DNA of 64,000 bases from Macrotrachela quadricornifera (Eukaryota > Rotifera > Eurotatoria > Philodinida > Philodinidae): assembly GCA_022393335.1 (NCBI GenBank), contig JAJEKB010021035.1:783813-847812 (forward strand), given 5' to 3'. The number at the start of each line of letters is the position of its first letter. Positions within the stretch are counted from its first letter, which is position 1. The position numbers and the translations under genes are program-made. Below are positions 22,601-33,524 of the stretch, piece after piece. The notes beneath the pieces were generated by a model. That model saw only the letters and a program-made list of their open reading frames with translations, had not been told where the DNA came from and searched no databases.

Positions 22601-23391
22601 AAAAATGAAATATCTGCATCTTGGTTTAATGTTTTGTTTTTATTTGATCTAACGAATTTATAAATTGGAAGTGCCTTTTCGCCTGCTACACGATGTTTCC
22701 ATTTCAATAAATTTGAAAAATTTGGATCGGACATTCCAGCACCGTATCCAATGAATAACAAGGTTTTCGTTTCCATAAATCCTTTTAGTTTCGATTGTGC
22801 AAATTCACTTTCACGAATTTGATTATAATCATCACTACTAAAAATTACACTGTCTGGCTCTTCATAATATCCGTGCACGTGTAGAATAAAATTTTTTAGA
22901 TTCTCGAACGTACCACCAATACACTCAGTACGATACTTGTTCCAAGTTAATGGTTTTTTATTAAGTATAACTCCTAGAAGTGAGTCGTAGTTAGTTGTTA
23001 GAATTGGACATCCTAATTCTCCTATAGCTTGAATAAGTTCTGGGTTATTAGGTAATAATTTTCCGATTGTTTCTGCCAACCATGTTTTGTAAACATCATC
23101 TTTTTTTGCATCACTTTCCTTTTTGAAGCAATCCTTAATTCGATCAGCAACACTTAAATAATCTTCGACTGTTGCTTTCTTACTATTAAGTTTGTCATTA
23201 AAATAAGTAAAGTCTTTGCCACTTATCCAGCCTGATTGGAGACATTGCTGAAGTCCATGTTTTAATAATCCCTTCCATTTGGAAACTTCCCGTTCATCGT
23301 TTGCTGTATAAGCAGACACGCCTGTACCAATAAATATCAATGCATTGTTTGAAGCTATATCGTTTGCCACCTGTTGAATTTCGTCACCCAT
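16606..23391 (-). CDS. SIR2-NACHT STAND protein (Avs5-like architecture)
   Basis: A 2261-residue protein in one uninterrupted frame. The ATG at 23391 is secure: an in-frame TAG lies two codons upstream. Residues about 10-285 form a SIR2-like domain: nucleotide loop GTGVS (22-26), TTNYD (132-136), HVHG with the candidate catalytic His (171-174), and LLFIGYGAG (211-219). A NACHT-type STAND NTPase follows: Walker [10 protein letters not shown] (463-471), Walker [11 protein letters not shown] (562-571), an arginine-bearing sensor-like [10 protein letters not shown], and the C-terminal signature [14 protein letters not shown] near 840. The remaining roughly 1400 residues are predicted alpha-helical, without clear leucine-rich repeats, and would act as sensor. 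In bacteria SIR2-STAND proteins deplete NAD+ after detecting phage (established knowledge of Avs5 and related systems). An immune role here is inference. Long, intronless and bacterial in layout, so horizontal origin is plausible. Active-site residues are intact. Confidence 0.85.
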   Translation of the reverse strand: MGDEIQQVANDIASNNALIFIGTGVSAYTANDEREVSKWKGLLKHGLQQCLQSGWISGKDFTYFNDKLNSKKATVEDYLSVADRIKDCFKKESDAKKDDVYKTWLAETIGKLLPNNPELIQAIGELGCPILTTNYDSLLGVILNKKPLTWNKYRTECIGGTFENLKNFILHVHGYYEEPDSVIFSSDDYNQIRESEFAQSKLKGFMETKTLLFIGYGAGMSDPNFSNLLKWKHRVAGEKALPIYKFVRSNKNKTLNQDADISFLENIKEIEYGDKSKDLLPFIKNLTSHVTLIRKSLLFTHDKDIIRKKYLNHLINEYGHISILGYSNTSINLPLENVYVELKFDPTHPSIKAMKTLEINEEFKRKLLSHGFFNEIEMKKLNRAIIERDAFNPHTIYRDFMIDQWLNVLLSNKKIFTEDDANAIKQKVNQLKQDILEKNCFKEAKQYQIQQAYNEFKHFIVLGHPGSGKTTMSKWLVVNMAKQCLGEKNTLFDSTSSLNDKIPILIPIWKYVDQLKEKQNEKKKSLLQFIYENPTLNSTFFNDDERKELSLLIIQSLAQGNVLIIFEGLDEVPVHVDRSDLMKEINALLERGIDYDIKSDKLSYSVHEQKEINNPKNITIGNRFIVTSRIEGNYFEEINFYIPRLTIEDMSNDALKLFCKSYMECIKDITIKPGRHVKQYKTDQLYNDITNNKEIFQLAINPQLASIIAAIYNQYEDKLAEKRIDLYEKAIDKTIERLITHFINSETDSISIELRLNATMVWSILQEIAEYLHNKVEGLSENNLKEIIRKCLKSYLNQSSNNPNIKVDDLVSKLVDIFKFKAGLLNEFGQNSFRFIHRTFQEYLAAKSIIYFNGIERTEDIIYENIKNKIDIPNWRVPLSMAFGILSKTIQQSELFNNIVTRLLTNEQMSVNTQFSTLLVPFIIIDSLNDMDFPSKHIEYQLIQNLANMLLSDYKNMSGFSRLKEHQELIHSYFLKLKKKYDNTIAEWFIEKINIEENLAACANIIYQLKWYNPKFHEIFLKNLHYDSIIWNWPIDSILRFYSNEIEDETILTQLKFKSEIKKNPEIIKHIIKNNDWLCLIVALYGGYKNYETQKTISEYYEIFQFLTLSDQQRAPFIFYYQEVWDRDNPLYSMVVHVNTVLHRDNWNKKPIFDKNEIYKESFLTTKLLELLIEEKSTTELIEELKNQINSQKLSISEKMEAMIALITLEDFDFINVVLNEKEETFIKNFENRIKQLICILKDPIARWSSHIANYLFAIYNNMKINQLKYKQNFFDYCKIYLSLIANNGGLPIDTKILAETMDNVDNKSNLYAEYFAFKITGVNDYELRDNVATLSDECISSIKPDQIIKSFLKVSDAVQIYRPVRTYPWVTDTFTFKLNDENDIPIAFFNCLENININIAFIIQSINQVFFKEGLFNRNPELIPLVALLNFGVMSKDFLDKSKIYKDILPELAEKSNMKEFLFEKIQSMTNPYYKSRALYQLAEFYDEKSNELLNESFKLTKNIQEPILKFQVLEKIFNVVHYKEIEHKLFIKQIVDELILTFDSIDDLYNQVIASIKLSFYGSGEFRKIYLINAIKALIKMDEDDEKIKLIIKLKPVISIYDDLQSQLYKIIENIKNKTYNYFVNSYYGKILFNEKLQVNISNLNLDKKDKKKDEDMTNYTELQGLFLLFAQLNDTKLIINRTESIDQLWINIYKDMNYQSNIENILKIGLDTELFLTPQVAIIIDEFIREKKEDKISILFPYIIKPSNEVLPIVQRWFTDYNNNSQIKKLAALLLVEAKHVFESAIDTIIDLLKSDNDQMRYRAQRIFQHPDRDVDDPNKRISVIGEKTLMKILQASLMKEHLPKVRTYLNTFFYDLLWDDPKVFQNLHETITKLKERNSADGRRMFFLNRIFFVNDDTWDSIMVSLKLSSHPLYVEELLHSTMHLTQRSQITEDNWIEFVKVLSATDTSQFKDKLYFICKDVEIIQFILDEVCASTNINNETYFENLEAKLINEVTTKIEDISQKSYDEIKHIGCCNLYASKDLNETILNTLNNISINFVIMENLIKWLMQKMANFKDFDDTIFQMRMCEALLSLVSGCVQKEDYLYRKITNSQNFNKLKLMRLLENLLNNHLFFSVRGSAFVLLSAMDQSDHNVIVNAMNTLFDENLVKEYSIIGIPLIHLSPNEFIDDLMKSLKTESAIKAYEILKILTQFALDEKIDANIKSKIINYIAQDIGELKSKKPVNYYYTDIKIPFTTTLENELYKTWIKIQGLSGKT

Positions 23392-23399
23392 CCGCTAAG

Positions 23400-23940
23400 G
23401 TTATGATTTGAAACTTAGATCAATCTAAAATCTAGCATCATATCTCGTAAGACTATAACTATGCTTCTATATTTTTGAAGATTTAACGGTATCAGGTAGC
23501 ATGAATTTCTATGTATTGACTTTCGCTATAGGCGTTCAGGTATTGTTGAAAAGGTATTTGTTGACTTTAGACTCAACCTTCACCCAAGCTTAGTGTTGTG
23601 TTGTTGTACTAATTGCTTTAGTTTCCTATGGACTGTTTGAAGCAAATGAGTGATGCTCAAAATGTACTACGAAAATCGATACGGTGAAATGAGGGCTGCG
23701 CAAATACAAATACAAATTGTACTCTGACAGTACATAATAGTACAAAACAGTACGTGACAGTACAAACCCATCTATTCCAAAGCTTTTGACCAAGTACATG
23801 ACAGTACATTAGAGCACAAGCACATCTATTCTAAGTTGGTTTGGACCATATTCTTTTCAGAGTGCAATTTTTATTTATATTTGTGCATCTCTGGATCGAG
23901 CAGCTGTCATACATACAACTGAGCACGAAAAATTTTATTA
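23400..23940. other. upstream region of SIR2-NACHT with GACAGTAC repeats
   Basis: Presumed 5' flank of the SIR2-NACHT gene. No TATA box stands out. At about 23725-23830 there is a short imperfect direct repeat: GACAGTAC/AACAGTAC motifs and two copies of a segment ending in CATCTATTC (near 23768 and 23822). Confidence 0.4.
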
Positions 23941-25181
23941 TTAGGTTGGCAACTAAGTTCTTGCACTTTTTTTGAAAATGCTCTAAAACATTCGAGAAAG
24001 TTCTAGAAGTTTTCATACTAAGGGTATATAGAGGGAGTGTGAATATCTTTCGAATGATAATAAAGTCATCGATATGGGCGCTGACCACGAACTGAAAATG
24101 AATCTTTCTTGTAAAGAGATTAGAGTGCTTTTACTCCATGAATTCCACCTGGGTCACAAAGCACTGGAAGCAGCCAACAAAATATGCAGCATGATGGGGG
24201 AGGACATACTCTCTATTCGTACAGCACAACTTTGGTTCAATCGCTTTGAGGACGGTAACTTAGAACTCGACGATTTACCTCAACCCGGTAGACTACTGAA
24301 ACTGGATGTGGATCTTTTAAAATAGCTTATCGAACAAGATCCTTGATTGACTTCATGGTATTTAGCAGAACAGCTTGAGTGCTCTCATACTGTGGTGGAA
24401 AAACATCTGAACGAATTAGGCAAAACACGGAGATATGGAGTTTGGATATCCCATGAGTTACTACCACATCAACTTCAATATAGGGTTGATGCTTGTATGA
24501 ATTTAATGACATCTCATCGCAACTATCAATGGCTCCGCAATCTTACCATTGGTGATGAGAAGTGGGTGTTATATGCTAACTACACGCACAGATACCAGTG
24601 GCTCAGCCTTGTCAAATAGGCGTACCAACGCCTAAGGCTGATCTACACCGCAAGAAGGTGATGTCAAGCGTTTGGAGGGGTGTCAATGGAATCATTCACT
24701 GAAAAGTTCTTCCAAATGATTGCATCGTTACTTCTACTCTCTACTGTCAACAATTGTACCGGGTTGCCGAAAAACTCAAACGAAAGCCTGGTCTAATTTA
24801 CTATTTGTATGATAGCGCAAGACTCTATGTTGCAAAACTGACCTGCGAAAAATTATCGAAGCTCGGATAGTTTATCATTCCTCATCCACCTTATTTTCCT
24901 GTCTTGGCTCCAACGGACTACCATTTGTTTCCTTCTCTTTCTCATCATTTGTGTAAGAAAAAGTTCAACAACGAGACCAACGTGAAAATGGATATAGCCA
25001 ACTTTTTTGATAAAAAATCCCAGGATTTCTGAGAACGCGGGATCCTTTCTTTACCAGAGCGTTGGCGACAAGTCGCAGATAGTAGTGGTGCTTATATAAC
25101 TGAAAGCTAGTTGTACTGTTGAATTTAAGAAATAAAAATAAAATTTTTGAAAAAAACACAAAAACTTTGTTGCCAACCTAA
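23941..25181 (+). mobile_element. complete mariner transposon, 1241 bp, inactivated
   Basis: Both ends are visible. The left TIR begins TTAGGTTGGCAACTAAGTTC and the right end is its inverse (TTGCCAACCTAA at 25170-25181), and the similarity runs for about 35 bp with few mismatches. TA flanks the element on both sides (23939-23940 and 25182-25183), the expected mariner target duplication. It carries a transposase gene broken by several stops. Confidence 0.95.
24074..25110 (+). pseudogene. mariner transposase, multiple stops
   Basis: Starts at ATG 24074. The N-terminal helix-turn-helix is clear (RTAQLWFNRFEDGN, then LPQPGRLLK). The frame is cut by in-frame stops at 24323-24325, near 24344 and at 24617-24619, and later by frame changes. 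The first catalytic block survives as IGDEKWVLY near 24550, and the last block as TDYHLFPSL near 24920 with the segment before it damaged (the usual HDNARPH is altered). Not able to make an active enzyme, though the ends could still be mobilised in trans. Confidence 0.9.
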
Positions 25182-25282
25182 TAATAACATATTGATAAGA
25201 AATATTTTTGTGTAAAAATCAACTAACAGGTGAGGCAGCTACAATATTTCGATCACCTAACGTCTTGTATTAAAAACAAACT

Positions 25283-25725
25283 ATGTTACAAGATACAGCG
25301 CACGAAACTCTACAGTTTACATAAGATCGATTATTGTACAGTTGCATTATTGATTATCAAAATGAACACAATTTTAACCGACCAATTTTCGACCGCATGA
25401 AAATCACATTTTTTGGGACAACATGAATTCATTTGTTTCTATTTCCTTTGTTTGTTTGCTAATATCTTTTATGAAAAACAAAGCAAAACATATCGCAAGG
25501 TGCAGCGCGAAAAGCTCTACAATCTATAAAGTGAAGCTTATTTTAATTATGTATTTCTTGTCAAAGAAACCAGAATTCTGTGCAGCCAATTTTTACTAGT
25601 CCAAAAAAAATTATGTGAAAAGAAATTCCGTTTTTCCTATTTCATATATAAAATAAACTGTTCACTAGAAATTGTAGAGCTTTTTCACGCTGCATCTTGT
25701 GCTACATGTTTTTAAATACAACATG
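25283..25725. mobile_element. foldback/MITE copies sharing a GATGCAGCG motif
   Basis: Three related termini. Two are in direct orientation (near 25290 and 25493: AAGATACAGCGC and AAGGTGCAGCGCGAAAAGC) and one is inverted (25670-25712: GAGCTTTTTCACGCTGCATC). The pair at 25493 and 25712 forms an inverted repeat of about 45 bp around a 130-bp centre. The same sequence makes up the long palindrome at 61881-62118, so this is one dispersed family. Confidence 0.7.
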
Positions 25726-25969
25726 TTCAGTGAGTGAAAATTATAATACAAAGCGTTTTGATCTGACTCGTCCGTTGATTTCGTATTACACAAAAACAGT
25801 TCCTATCGAACTTTTATTATTATGATATTAGTTGAAAAATAATCAAATAGCACAGAAAATGAGAGTATTTTTTTCTCTATCACTTTAAAAGAAAAGAAAA
25901 CTTTTTTTAGTATACTAATCTGAAATAAGCTATCTCCGACAGAACTTTTGAATGGTTCTAACAAGGAAA

Positions 25970-26566
25970 TACACAGAACTGTTCAATCGCTTTCAAGTTG
26001 GAACTATGTGCATCAAGTAGGTCCTAATAAGCTATGAATGTCTTGAAAAGAGTTAGGGCTAACAGCTTATTACTGCGGAGAAATTGCAATTTTAAAGTAT
26101 TTTTTCTCTGAATCCCGTGGTCCGCATCAGGAACATTGGAACAACAGAGTTTCGAGTTTTAATTTGAAACTTTCCACAGGAGTGGGTCATAGAGGGAATA
26201 GTTTATTAGGAAAGTGGTAGATCTTCTTGTTGATCCTATGGCGAAATAAAAACAACGGAATCTAGCAATATATATTAGGAATATTAATAACATGTTATTA
26301 TTCTAATTGCATTTTAGGATAGAAACAACGAAAACAAATGAAACTTTCACAATCAACTATACTCATTAAGATCTGTCTCTGTGAAAAGTTTCACGTCGAA
26401 AGTCGAAGCTCTGCATTTCTAATGTTCCTGAGAGGGACTATGAAATGCCGAAAAATGCTCTAAAAATGCAATATTTCCGCAGTAATAACCCATTAATCCG
26501 AATAGGACCTATATGATGCACATAGTCCTAACTCAAAAGCGATTGAACAATTCTGAACGTCTTTTC
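25970..26566. mobile_element. foldback element with about 200-bp inverted arms
   Basis: Left arm about 25975-26180 and right arm about 26370-26566 are imperfect reverse complements. Anchors are TTCAATCGCTTT with ATGTGCATCA on the left and TGATGCACAT with AAGCGATTGAA on the right, together with the inner pair CAGGAACATT and AATGTTCCTG. No coding capacity. Confidence 0.75.
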
Positions 26567-26750
26567 GTTAGATCAGACTCAGAAGCGGACAAATATAATG
26601 ACCAAGCGACACTAACAAAGTTAAAACCATTATATATCGATGTCTCCAAACATAGGGCTCCAGTTTGAACTCTGCTGAATTCTTGAAAAAACCTGGACGC
26701 ATCATCAAAGATCCTGAATTTCAATGGTTGTGTCAAGTTTCATGAGCAGT

Positions 26751-27269
26751 CATCCTATTCCACGATGTTGAACATTAGGGAATTAGTTTCGTCTAGGGAA
26801 CTAATTCCGCTGATTTCATAATCAATTTCATCAATACCTAGGATATCCGGCATCAATTGCAACTATTCCAATTAATTCCGTCCACTTTCGGAATCGCTTG
26901 CTTATGTTTAACATTATTCTGTAGCGGCAATATTAAATATGAGCGATTCTGGAATCGGCACTGATTTCACTACTTCCAGAATCACAAAGAGTTCCTAGGA
27001 ATTCCTTGTATTTTCAAGTGATTCCGAAATCACATGGAGTTCCTAGGAATTCCTTGTATTTCCAAGTGATTCCGGAATCAGTACCAATTCTGGAATCGCT
27101 CGTGTATCCTTGAGATTAATCTGCAACAGCACTACCAAATATGAGGGCGAAAGCGGGAAGCAATTCCGGAATCATATTACGTCACAGTTTGATCCAACTC
27201 TGGAATCAATGGAATTGATTCCTGAGGCGGAACTAGTTCCACAATGTGCAACATTGCGGAATAGGATGT
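26751..27269. mobile_element. MITE-like element, about 520 bp, with internal 52-bp duplication
   Basis: Inverted ends of about 40 bp: CATCCTATTCCACGATGTTG at 26751 and CATTGCGGAATAGGATG at 27253-27269. Inside, a segment of about 52 bp containing GAGTTCCTAGGAATTCCTTG is tandemly repeated (about 26988 and 27040). A related but truncated copy appears near 61190 (TTCACGATGTTGAACATT). Confidence 0.75.
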
Positions 27270-27354
27270 ATTCTCAGTTTCATATAGAAACTCGTCGTGA
27301 CTTATAGCAAATCCTATGAGCAAATGTTTTCATGTTTAAATAGGACCCTTTTTC

Positions 27355-28095
27355 AGGATTTTTTGAAGTTTATTTTCAGATATTTTTCTGAATTAAAAAT
27401 GAAGAATCCTACCAAGATTGACTTTCGACTCCAGTTGGAATCTTGACAAGAATAGCGGGCAGGAATCGATGAATATTTTATGTGATCTTTGTCAAAATCT
27501 ACCCTAGATTATATAAAAAGATTTCTTTAGGATTTATAGTTTCATTAGGTGGAGATTCTCGCAAAAAAATAATTAGATCAGTTCGATTTCGAAACTGATG
27601 AATCCTATCAAAGTGTCGATCATGATACTGTTTCAATTTTCATGCATTTTTACTGTGAGAATCGGTTTTCTAAATTTGTCCGGATCCCGTTCAAGATTTT
27701 GTAAAAAATGTGATTTGAATCCTGACGAGACAATGCTATCCAAATCCGAATCTTAACAGAAAAGTGTAAAGTTTTAGTTATGCTTTTTGAAGACCACTGT
27801 TTACTATATCCAGTTGCATCCATATCTTTAGAGAGTCATAAAGAACTTTTCGTGATTATAAATCAAAAGGATCTTCCCAAGTTTGATCCAAAATTATTTT
27901 CTAAATTTTTTCAAGTTATTTCTCAGACATTTTTCTGAATTGAGAACGTAGGCTTCTATCAGGATTCATTATCTATTCTACTCAAGATTTTGACAAGAAT
28001 AATAGAAAGAATTTGGCCAAGATTTTATCTGGCTCGAGTAAAGAACTGTTTTACATATTCGTACGAGAACTCTTTGAGAATTACAGTTTTATCCG
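27355..28095. repeat. diverged direct repeat, period about 540 bp
   Basis: The stretch 27355-27560 aligns by eye with 27895-28090. Shared landmarks are ATTTTTCTGAATT followed by GACAAGAATA and then a GATTTTATCTG-like segment. It is an old tandem duplication without coding content. The rest of 27300-28890 shows no gene. Confidence 0.55.
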
Positions 28096-28894
28096 AGACG
28101 AATTTTACCATCAAAATAAACCAGAGTAGTCAGAAGTCTAAATTGATAAATTTTATCAAGCTTAGATAAAAATCTTGTTTTATTTCCTATTTATTGTTTT
28201 TATGAAAATTTTTCCGAAACTTTTCTAGGATCCTGCACAGAACTGTTCAAGAAGAAGCATTTCAAAACTTTCCAAGACAATACAAACCATTATCAGAATC
28301 ATAATGTGGAAATTGAAGCATTTGATTAAAATTGCTTAGTTATTCTATGAAAATAGATCATGTAAGAATAAAAATCCTAAAATATCAGCCTTTGCAGATG
28401 AGGACTGACGGTTAAAAAAGTTACTTTGCTGCTAACGTTCTAGGAGAAAAGAAATGTTTTCCAAATTCAAAAGGAAAAAAGTTGTTGTTTCGCTGTTTAC
28501 TTTTGAGTTTCGTTGTTCGACACTGAATGAAGTGAGAGAATGATTGTGAATCTTGACACTCGCTTTCAGGTTGTTTTTACTTAGAAAATTTTTTTTCCTT
28601 CCAATTGAAAATTGTTTATTCTGCTTATACTTTATAAAATGTCTTACTGTTTCAGACAAAAAATCCACTTTAGATGCTTCTTACCAACAACAAATAAAGT
28701 AATTCAATGCATCACTCCAGAGAGAAAGGTGGGGAGTCGATAAACGATGAAATCGATTCTATCGAGAAATTCAATTTCTCTTTTATAAACCTGTCATATA
28801 GCGTGCTTGAAGTCGTTTACTAGTAGAATTAAATCAATTGTAGTTGTCTGGACTGTACCCAGATCGTCTAAAATAGTCAAGGATTCTCATATAT

Positions 28895-30222
28895 ACATGA
28901 TGCTCAACTACGTAAGACACTACAAAAGTTTTGCAACTTGGCGTTTCTAGAAGTCGTAATTTGAGGACATCTATTCTATTATAATGACTAAATATATTTA
29001 GGATTATGTACAAAACGTCGGACTTCTACGGGTTGCCCATCGTTGTATTTTTTCATATCTTTCGAATCACCCTCACGTCATTTTCGATATGAGTTTTCAA
29101 CTTTCACGTGAACAATTTCGCACTATGATTTTGTATGACTAAAAAATTAGTTTAATATACAACGAAAGCCATGCCCATGTGGTACAAGCATGGAGAGATC
29201 AAGCACCTTGTGACAGCACAGTCCTCCATTGTTTTCATGAATTCCAGCCGAATAACTTTAGCGTTGAAGATGCTGCCCGTTCAAGTCGTCCTCGAACATC
29301 TGTCAACGAACAAACAATTGATGTTGTACAAACAATAATTGAAAATCATCCTCATTCAACATACAAACAGATAGAATGAATACCTTAGGTATTCATTCGC
29401 CAGCAATATATTCAATTTTACATGCTTATTTGAGGCTCCACAGAGTTTGTGCTTGTCTGGTGCCACATCAGTTAACCAATGACCAAAAACAGTGGCGTAT
29501 TGGATTTTGCCATCACTCGCTGAAGCGATTCGAAGAAGGTCAATCCCGTCGTGTATTTGATATTATAACTGGTGATGAATTTTGGTTCTATCATTATGAC
29601 GCAGAAACAAAAGGGCAATTAAAAGTTCGGGTGTCAAAAGCTGATCCATGACCGACCAAGGTTCATCGAAGCAAAAGTTTAGGCAAAAGAATGGTGGCTA
29701 TTTTCTTTATGAAATCTGGTTTAATCAAGTCTATACTATTAGAAATTGGTGCAACGCTAAATGCAAGTTGGTATGTTAACACCTGTTCTCGACAAGTCTT
29801 TCAAGCTGTATCAGAACAAAGACAAAAACGTGATCTTCGATGTCTCATTTTTCATGACGATAATGCAAGACCACATCGAACTTGGATTATCAACGAATTT
29901 TTAATCAAAAATCATGTAGAATCATATCCAAATCCTTCATATTCTCCAGATCTAAGTCCCTGCGACTTCTTTTTATTCCCAAAACTCAAAAATCAACTAT
30001 GTGGAATTTAGTTCAACGACGACAACGCAATGTTAACAGCTTTAGAACAAACCATTGACACTCTCACAAAAGAAGACTTTCAAAGTTGCTTCGAAGACTA
30101 GTTTATTCGAATGCAGAAGTCCATTGATGCTGAAGGACAGTACTTTGAAAAAATACATTAGAACCAGTCTCTGACTATTTGTCGTAAGGGCTGGCTGCAA
30201 AACTTTTGTAGTGCTCCATGTA
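28895..30222 (+). mobile_element. second mariner lineage, about 1.3 kb, inactivated
   Basis: The ends carry the inverted repeat ACTACAAAAGTTTTGCA (left about 28918-28934, right about 30196-30212 in reverse complement), clearly different from the TTAGGTTGGC ends of the other mariners. Outer boundaries are approximate because the left tip is altered. A broken transposase lies between. Confidence 0.8.
29089..30170 (+). pseudogene. mariner DD34D transposase, nonsense-mutated
   Basis: Reading starts at ATG 29089 (MSFQLSREQFRTM) and meets TAA at 29140-29142, then continues in the same frame (VVQAWRDQAP). Later stops fall near 29377, 29649 and 30009. All three catalytic regions can still be seen: ITGDEFWFYH near 29570, IFHDDNARPH near 29850 and YSPDLSPCDFF near 29945. 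The last two aspartates are separated by 34 residues, the mariner spacing. The decay is mild, so the insertion is fairly young. Confidence 0.9.
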
Positions 30223-30985
30223 TAATTGAAAAATTCACCAAGTTGCTATCTCTCCAAAAAAAGAATGGCCATGATATTTTTGCAATGATTCAAGGACGGA
30301 AAGAGCTAGAGATCTGTGGTTTTCACCATTAGACTTGAAACAGTGCTGGGCACAAAGCTATATCAAATCTCAGCCAATACATGCAGAAGCGATTAGAAAT
30401 ATATCGCGATAGAGATAATTCATCATGCTAGTTTCAATGATGATATCAGCTTTCAATTTCAACAAACTCATAGTATCATACGTGAGAGTGCCATCTTCAT
30501 AAACAAAGACGGTAGACTGTATTGAATATTTAAGCTTGGTTAAAATTGAAAACTGGTATCATCATTGAAATCAGCATGACGAATTACCCCTATCGCGATA
30601 TATTTCGAGCCACCTCAACATGTATTAACCGAAAACGAGAGGTCTCAGGAAGGTCCATATATCTTGACAATAATACGCGATTGAGAGGTTAGCATTCTGC
30701 AAATTGAAAGAGAACACTTATCTCTACGAAATATGCAAATAAAATCATGAAATTAAATAGAAAAAATGTTCTCAGAATTCATGTTCTTTTTAATGTTATC
30801 AAGAAACGATCTGATTAGTCAGCTGTTGAACCAATGAAATTTGGCATGGTTCTATGCCCAACACTGTTTCGTGTCTAATGGTGAAAACTGTAAATCTTTA
30901 GCTCTTTTCGTCCTTGAATTATTGCATAAATATCACGGTCATCCTTTTTTGGAGAGATAGCAACTTGGTAAATTTTTCAATTATA
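30221..30985. mobile_element. nested foldback element, 765 bp
   Basis: Ends TATAATTGAAAAATT at 30221 and its inverse at 30971-30985. The inverted arms extend about 140 bp (GCTATCTCTCC and GGAGAGATAGC; TTCACCATTAGAC and GTCTAATGGTGAA). A second, inner hairpin spans about 30386-30610 (ATATATCGCGATAG and CTATCGCGATATAT). It abuts the right end of the mariner at 30222. Non-coding. Confidence 0.85.
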
Positions 30986-30989
30986 TAAT

Positions 30990-31950
30990 GAGATGTTCTT
31001 AAAATTAATGTCCTTGTGAAATTTATTCAATCATATACTAATCAGTAAATTACATAGTTCTGTGGGTATTTATAAAGATAATTATATGGACGTTATCGAT
31101 TAATTATTATATTAGTATATTTGACTAGATCTTACATATTTGAAGAGTGATTATCTAAATTAAAAGTCATATATATGGATAGTACATATTCGTATCAAAA
31201 TATAGCCTATAGAATTCTTTGGGTGGTTGTGGTAATTGCATAAATTACAGATACCCGTTTATTTTTCACAATTTTATCACCTTATATGTCGTTTATTAAG
31301 AAAATATTCATTATATAAATTAAAGTATTGGTCTAAAATCTGTATATACATCATGTAGAAAAATGCTCAATTTGCTGCACTCTTCATAGTACTATAATCG
31401 TATTAATAATTAACTCATGTGAACTCTTCGGTTTACAACGATTAAATCAAAGCGATATATGCTAAGATAAAATATGTCATGTATGTCTAAAATGAAACAA
31501 CAAGTTCCCAAACGCTTCGTATCTAAAATTCCTAAAACTGTTGTCTCTAAAATAAAGTTTGTTCAAAATGAGCTTTTACGTTGTATTGTATCTCACAACA
31601 ATTCATTTTCCATTATAATTTCTTTTTACTTTATTAATTCTTTTTTCTCGTGTATCATTGTACTAAATAAATATAAGAATGATTTAGTATTAATTTTACA
31701 CAATGCTGGCGGTTGCATATTACATGCGACATATTATTGAAACAAAAGTACGAATATTTATTTAGTATTAGTGTTACAATATTATAATCAAAATATGAAA
31801 CAGAATAATCTCGCAATTTTTCTGTTTTCTTTTTTGCGGAAAAAATTGTTTCTTTCCATAATATTTCAACAGATTCAGTTCCAATAATAAAGAATTTATC
31901 ACATATTAGAATGCAATGATATGATTTGTAATTCTTAGAACTATTGTATC
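30990..31950. other. no gene seen
   Basis: AT-rich flank ahead of the GPCR gene. A short open stretch near 31474-31740 has a hydrophobic segment but no family resemblance and is not called. Confidence 0.35.
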
Positions 31951-31959
31951 TATATATTT

Positions 31960-33012
31960 ATGGAATACAGAGAAGATTTTTTTACATTGAAATATCCCTT
32001 AAATAGTTCATTATCATCATTAACATCCGACGAAAATTTCACACAACAACTCAAAACGATTATAATTCGAATAAATTTTTATTTTGGGATAGTGATATAT
32101 TTCTGTGGTATTTTAGGAAATACTCTCAATATTCTAATATTATCTCAACGATCACTTCGTTCAAATACATGTGTTATGATCTTTCTTGCTTCATCAATAA
32201 CTGGTATCATCACTATATTATTTGGTCTGACTTCTCGAATGGTACCAGATGAAAGTGGTGATATAGCCGATACGGTACGATGGATTTGTAAAATTCGTGC
32301 CTTCATTGTATTCACATGTCGTCCAGCAACCTTTTGGTTAATAACGTTAGCTACTTTTGATCGATGGACGGTATCATCTACAGATCCTGGTATTCGACAA
32401 TTATGTTCAACTAAAAATGTTTTACGATATATTTTTATTATTATATTTATTTCAATAATTATTCATTGTCAATATTTATATTGTTATGAATCAGTCGTAC
32501 CTAATAGTGATATGAAATGTTTTAATAAAAATTCCGTATGTCGAATAGTAAATGGTTTATTATTTGCAATTATAACTATAATTTTACCATTAATATTAAT
32601 TATAATTTTTGGTTTATTGACTATTTTAAAAATTCGTTCAAGTCGAAATCATGTAATACCTGCCCCGACGGTCACTGCTGTACATCGTCTATCACAAACA
32701 ATCGATCATCAACAACGACGGTTTAAAAAAATAGATCGACATCTTTTTATTACGCTTTTTGCTCAAGTTATTTTACTTGCTTTTTTAACGATTCCAATGG
32801 CAGTCCAACAGCTTTATATAACAATTACAATTAATAAAAGATCGGATTTATCAGAAACAATACGTAGTTTAACTTATCATATCACTCTTCTTATGACTTA
32901 TGTTGCAACTGGAATGCAATTTTATGTTAATACTTTAAGTGGTGGAAGAGTTTTTCGAAAAGCTATAATAGATCTTCGTCAAATCATCTCACAAAAACTC
33001 ATATGCCGATAA
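31960..33012 (+). CDS. rhodopsin-like GPCR (DRW type)
   Basis: A 350-residue receptor in one exon. After an N-terminal tail of about 45 residues with potential N-glycosylation (NSS, NFT) come seven helices. TM1 has the family GNTLNIL pattern (residues about 46-70). TM2 follows an NTCVMIFLASS segment. A cysteine before TM3 (ICKI) pairs by rule with one in the second extracellular loop (CFNKNSVC). TM3 ends in DRW in place of DRY (near residue 136). TM4 and TM5 are isoleucine-rich, TM6 follows a basic loop (RRFKKIDRHL) and TM7 ends with FYVNTLSGGRVFRKA, where the usual NPxxY is replaced by a looser FYVNTL. A peptide receptor of the FMRFamide-receptor-like bdelloid expansion is likely; the ligand is unknown. 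AATAAA lies at 33028-33033. Intact. Confidence 0.85.
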   Translation: MEYREDFFTLKYPLNSSLSSLTSDENFTQQLKTIIIRINFYFGIVIYFCGILGNTLNILILSQRSLRSNTCVMIFLASSITGIITILFGLTSRMVPDESGDIADTVRWICKIRAFIVFTCRPATFWLITLATFDRWTVSSTDPGIRQLCSTKNVLRYIFIIIFISIIIHCQYLYCYESVVPNSDMKCFNKNSVCRIVNGLLFAIITIILPLILIIIFGLLTILKIRSSRNHVIPAPTVTAVHRLSQTIDHQQRRFKKIDRHLFITLFAQVILLAFLTIPMAVQQLYITITINKRSDLSETIRSLTYHITLLMTYVATGMQFYVNTLSGGRVFRKAIIDLRQIISQKLICR

Positions 33013-33524
33013 AAAATTGTTGAGTCAAATAAATATAAAGTATTTAACTGTTTCTAATGAATAAATAGGTGATTTCATTTACAAACACAACTCTCATTAT
33101 AAAGTTCAATTTTATACAAATTAAGAAAATACAACCTTTTGTCATAAATTTACAATTTACAAACGATTATTTCTAAGTCATCCTTAGCCCTCTGGCGACG
33201 GGTGTCCCATATATGGGATGATGACATCTTTTCATAGATATATATACATAAAATAGTACTTGAAATGCAATTTAATATTTGTGTCTAAGAAGTTCTTTCT
33301 ATTGTAGCGAGGCAAAACTTATCGATTTTGCAAATTTTACATGAAAGGTCCACTTTTAGTGGAAAACTTTTAACGTCTTTCATTCCATCTCAGTGACCTT
33401 TAGAAAATTAATTCTATCCATACATCGAAACATTTATAATAAAAATTGCATTAGAAATGGTAGAGATGAGAGTCGTAGTCAGCGCGCATAGTGTTCATTC
33501 AGTCGGTTAAGAGACAAAAATATC

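Noticed and set aside
31474..31740. 88-residue hydrophobic protein upstream of the GPCR
   Set aside because: No family, no splice or poly(A) context; consistent with a chance frame in AT-rich DNA.
33187..33225. TTAGCCCTCTGGCGACGG as a piggyBac end
   Set aside because: No matching inverted end with TTAA could be found downstream.
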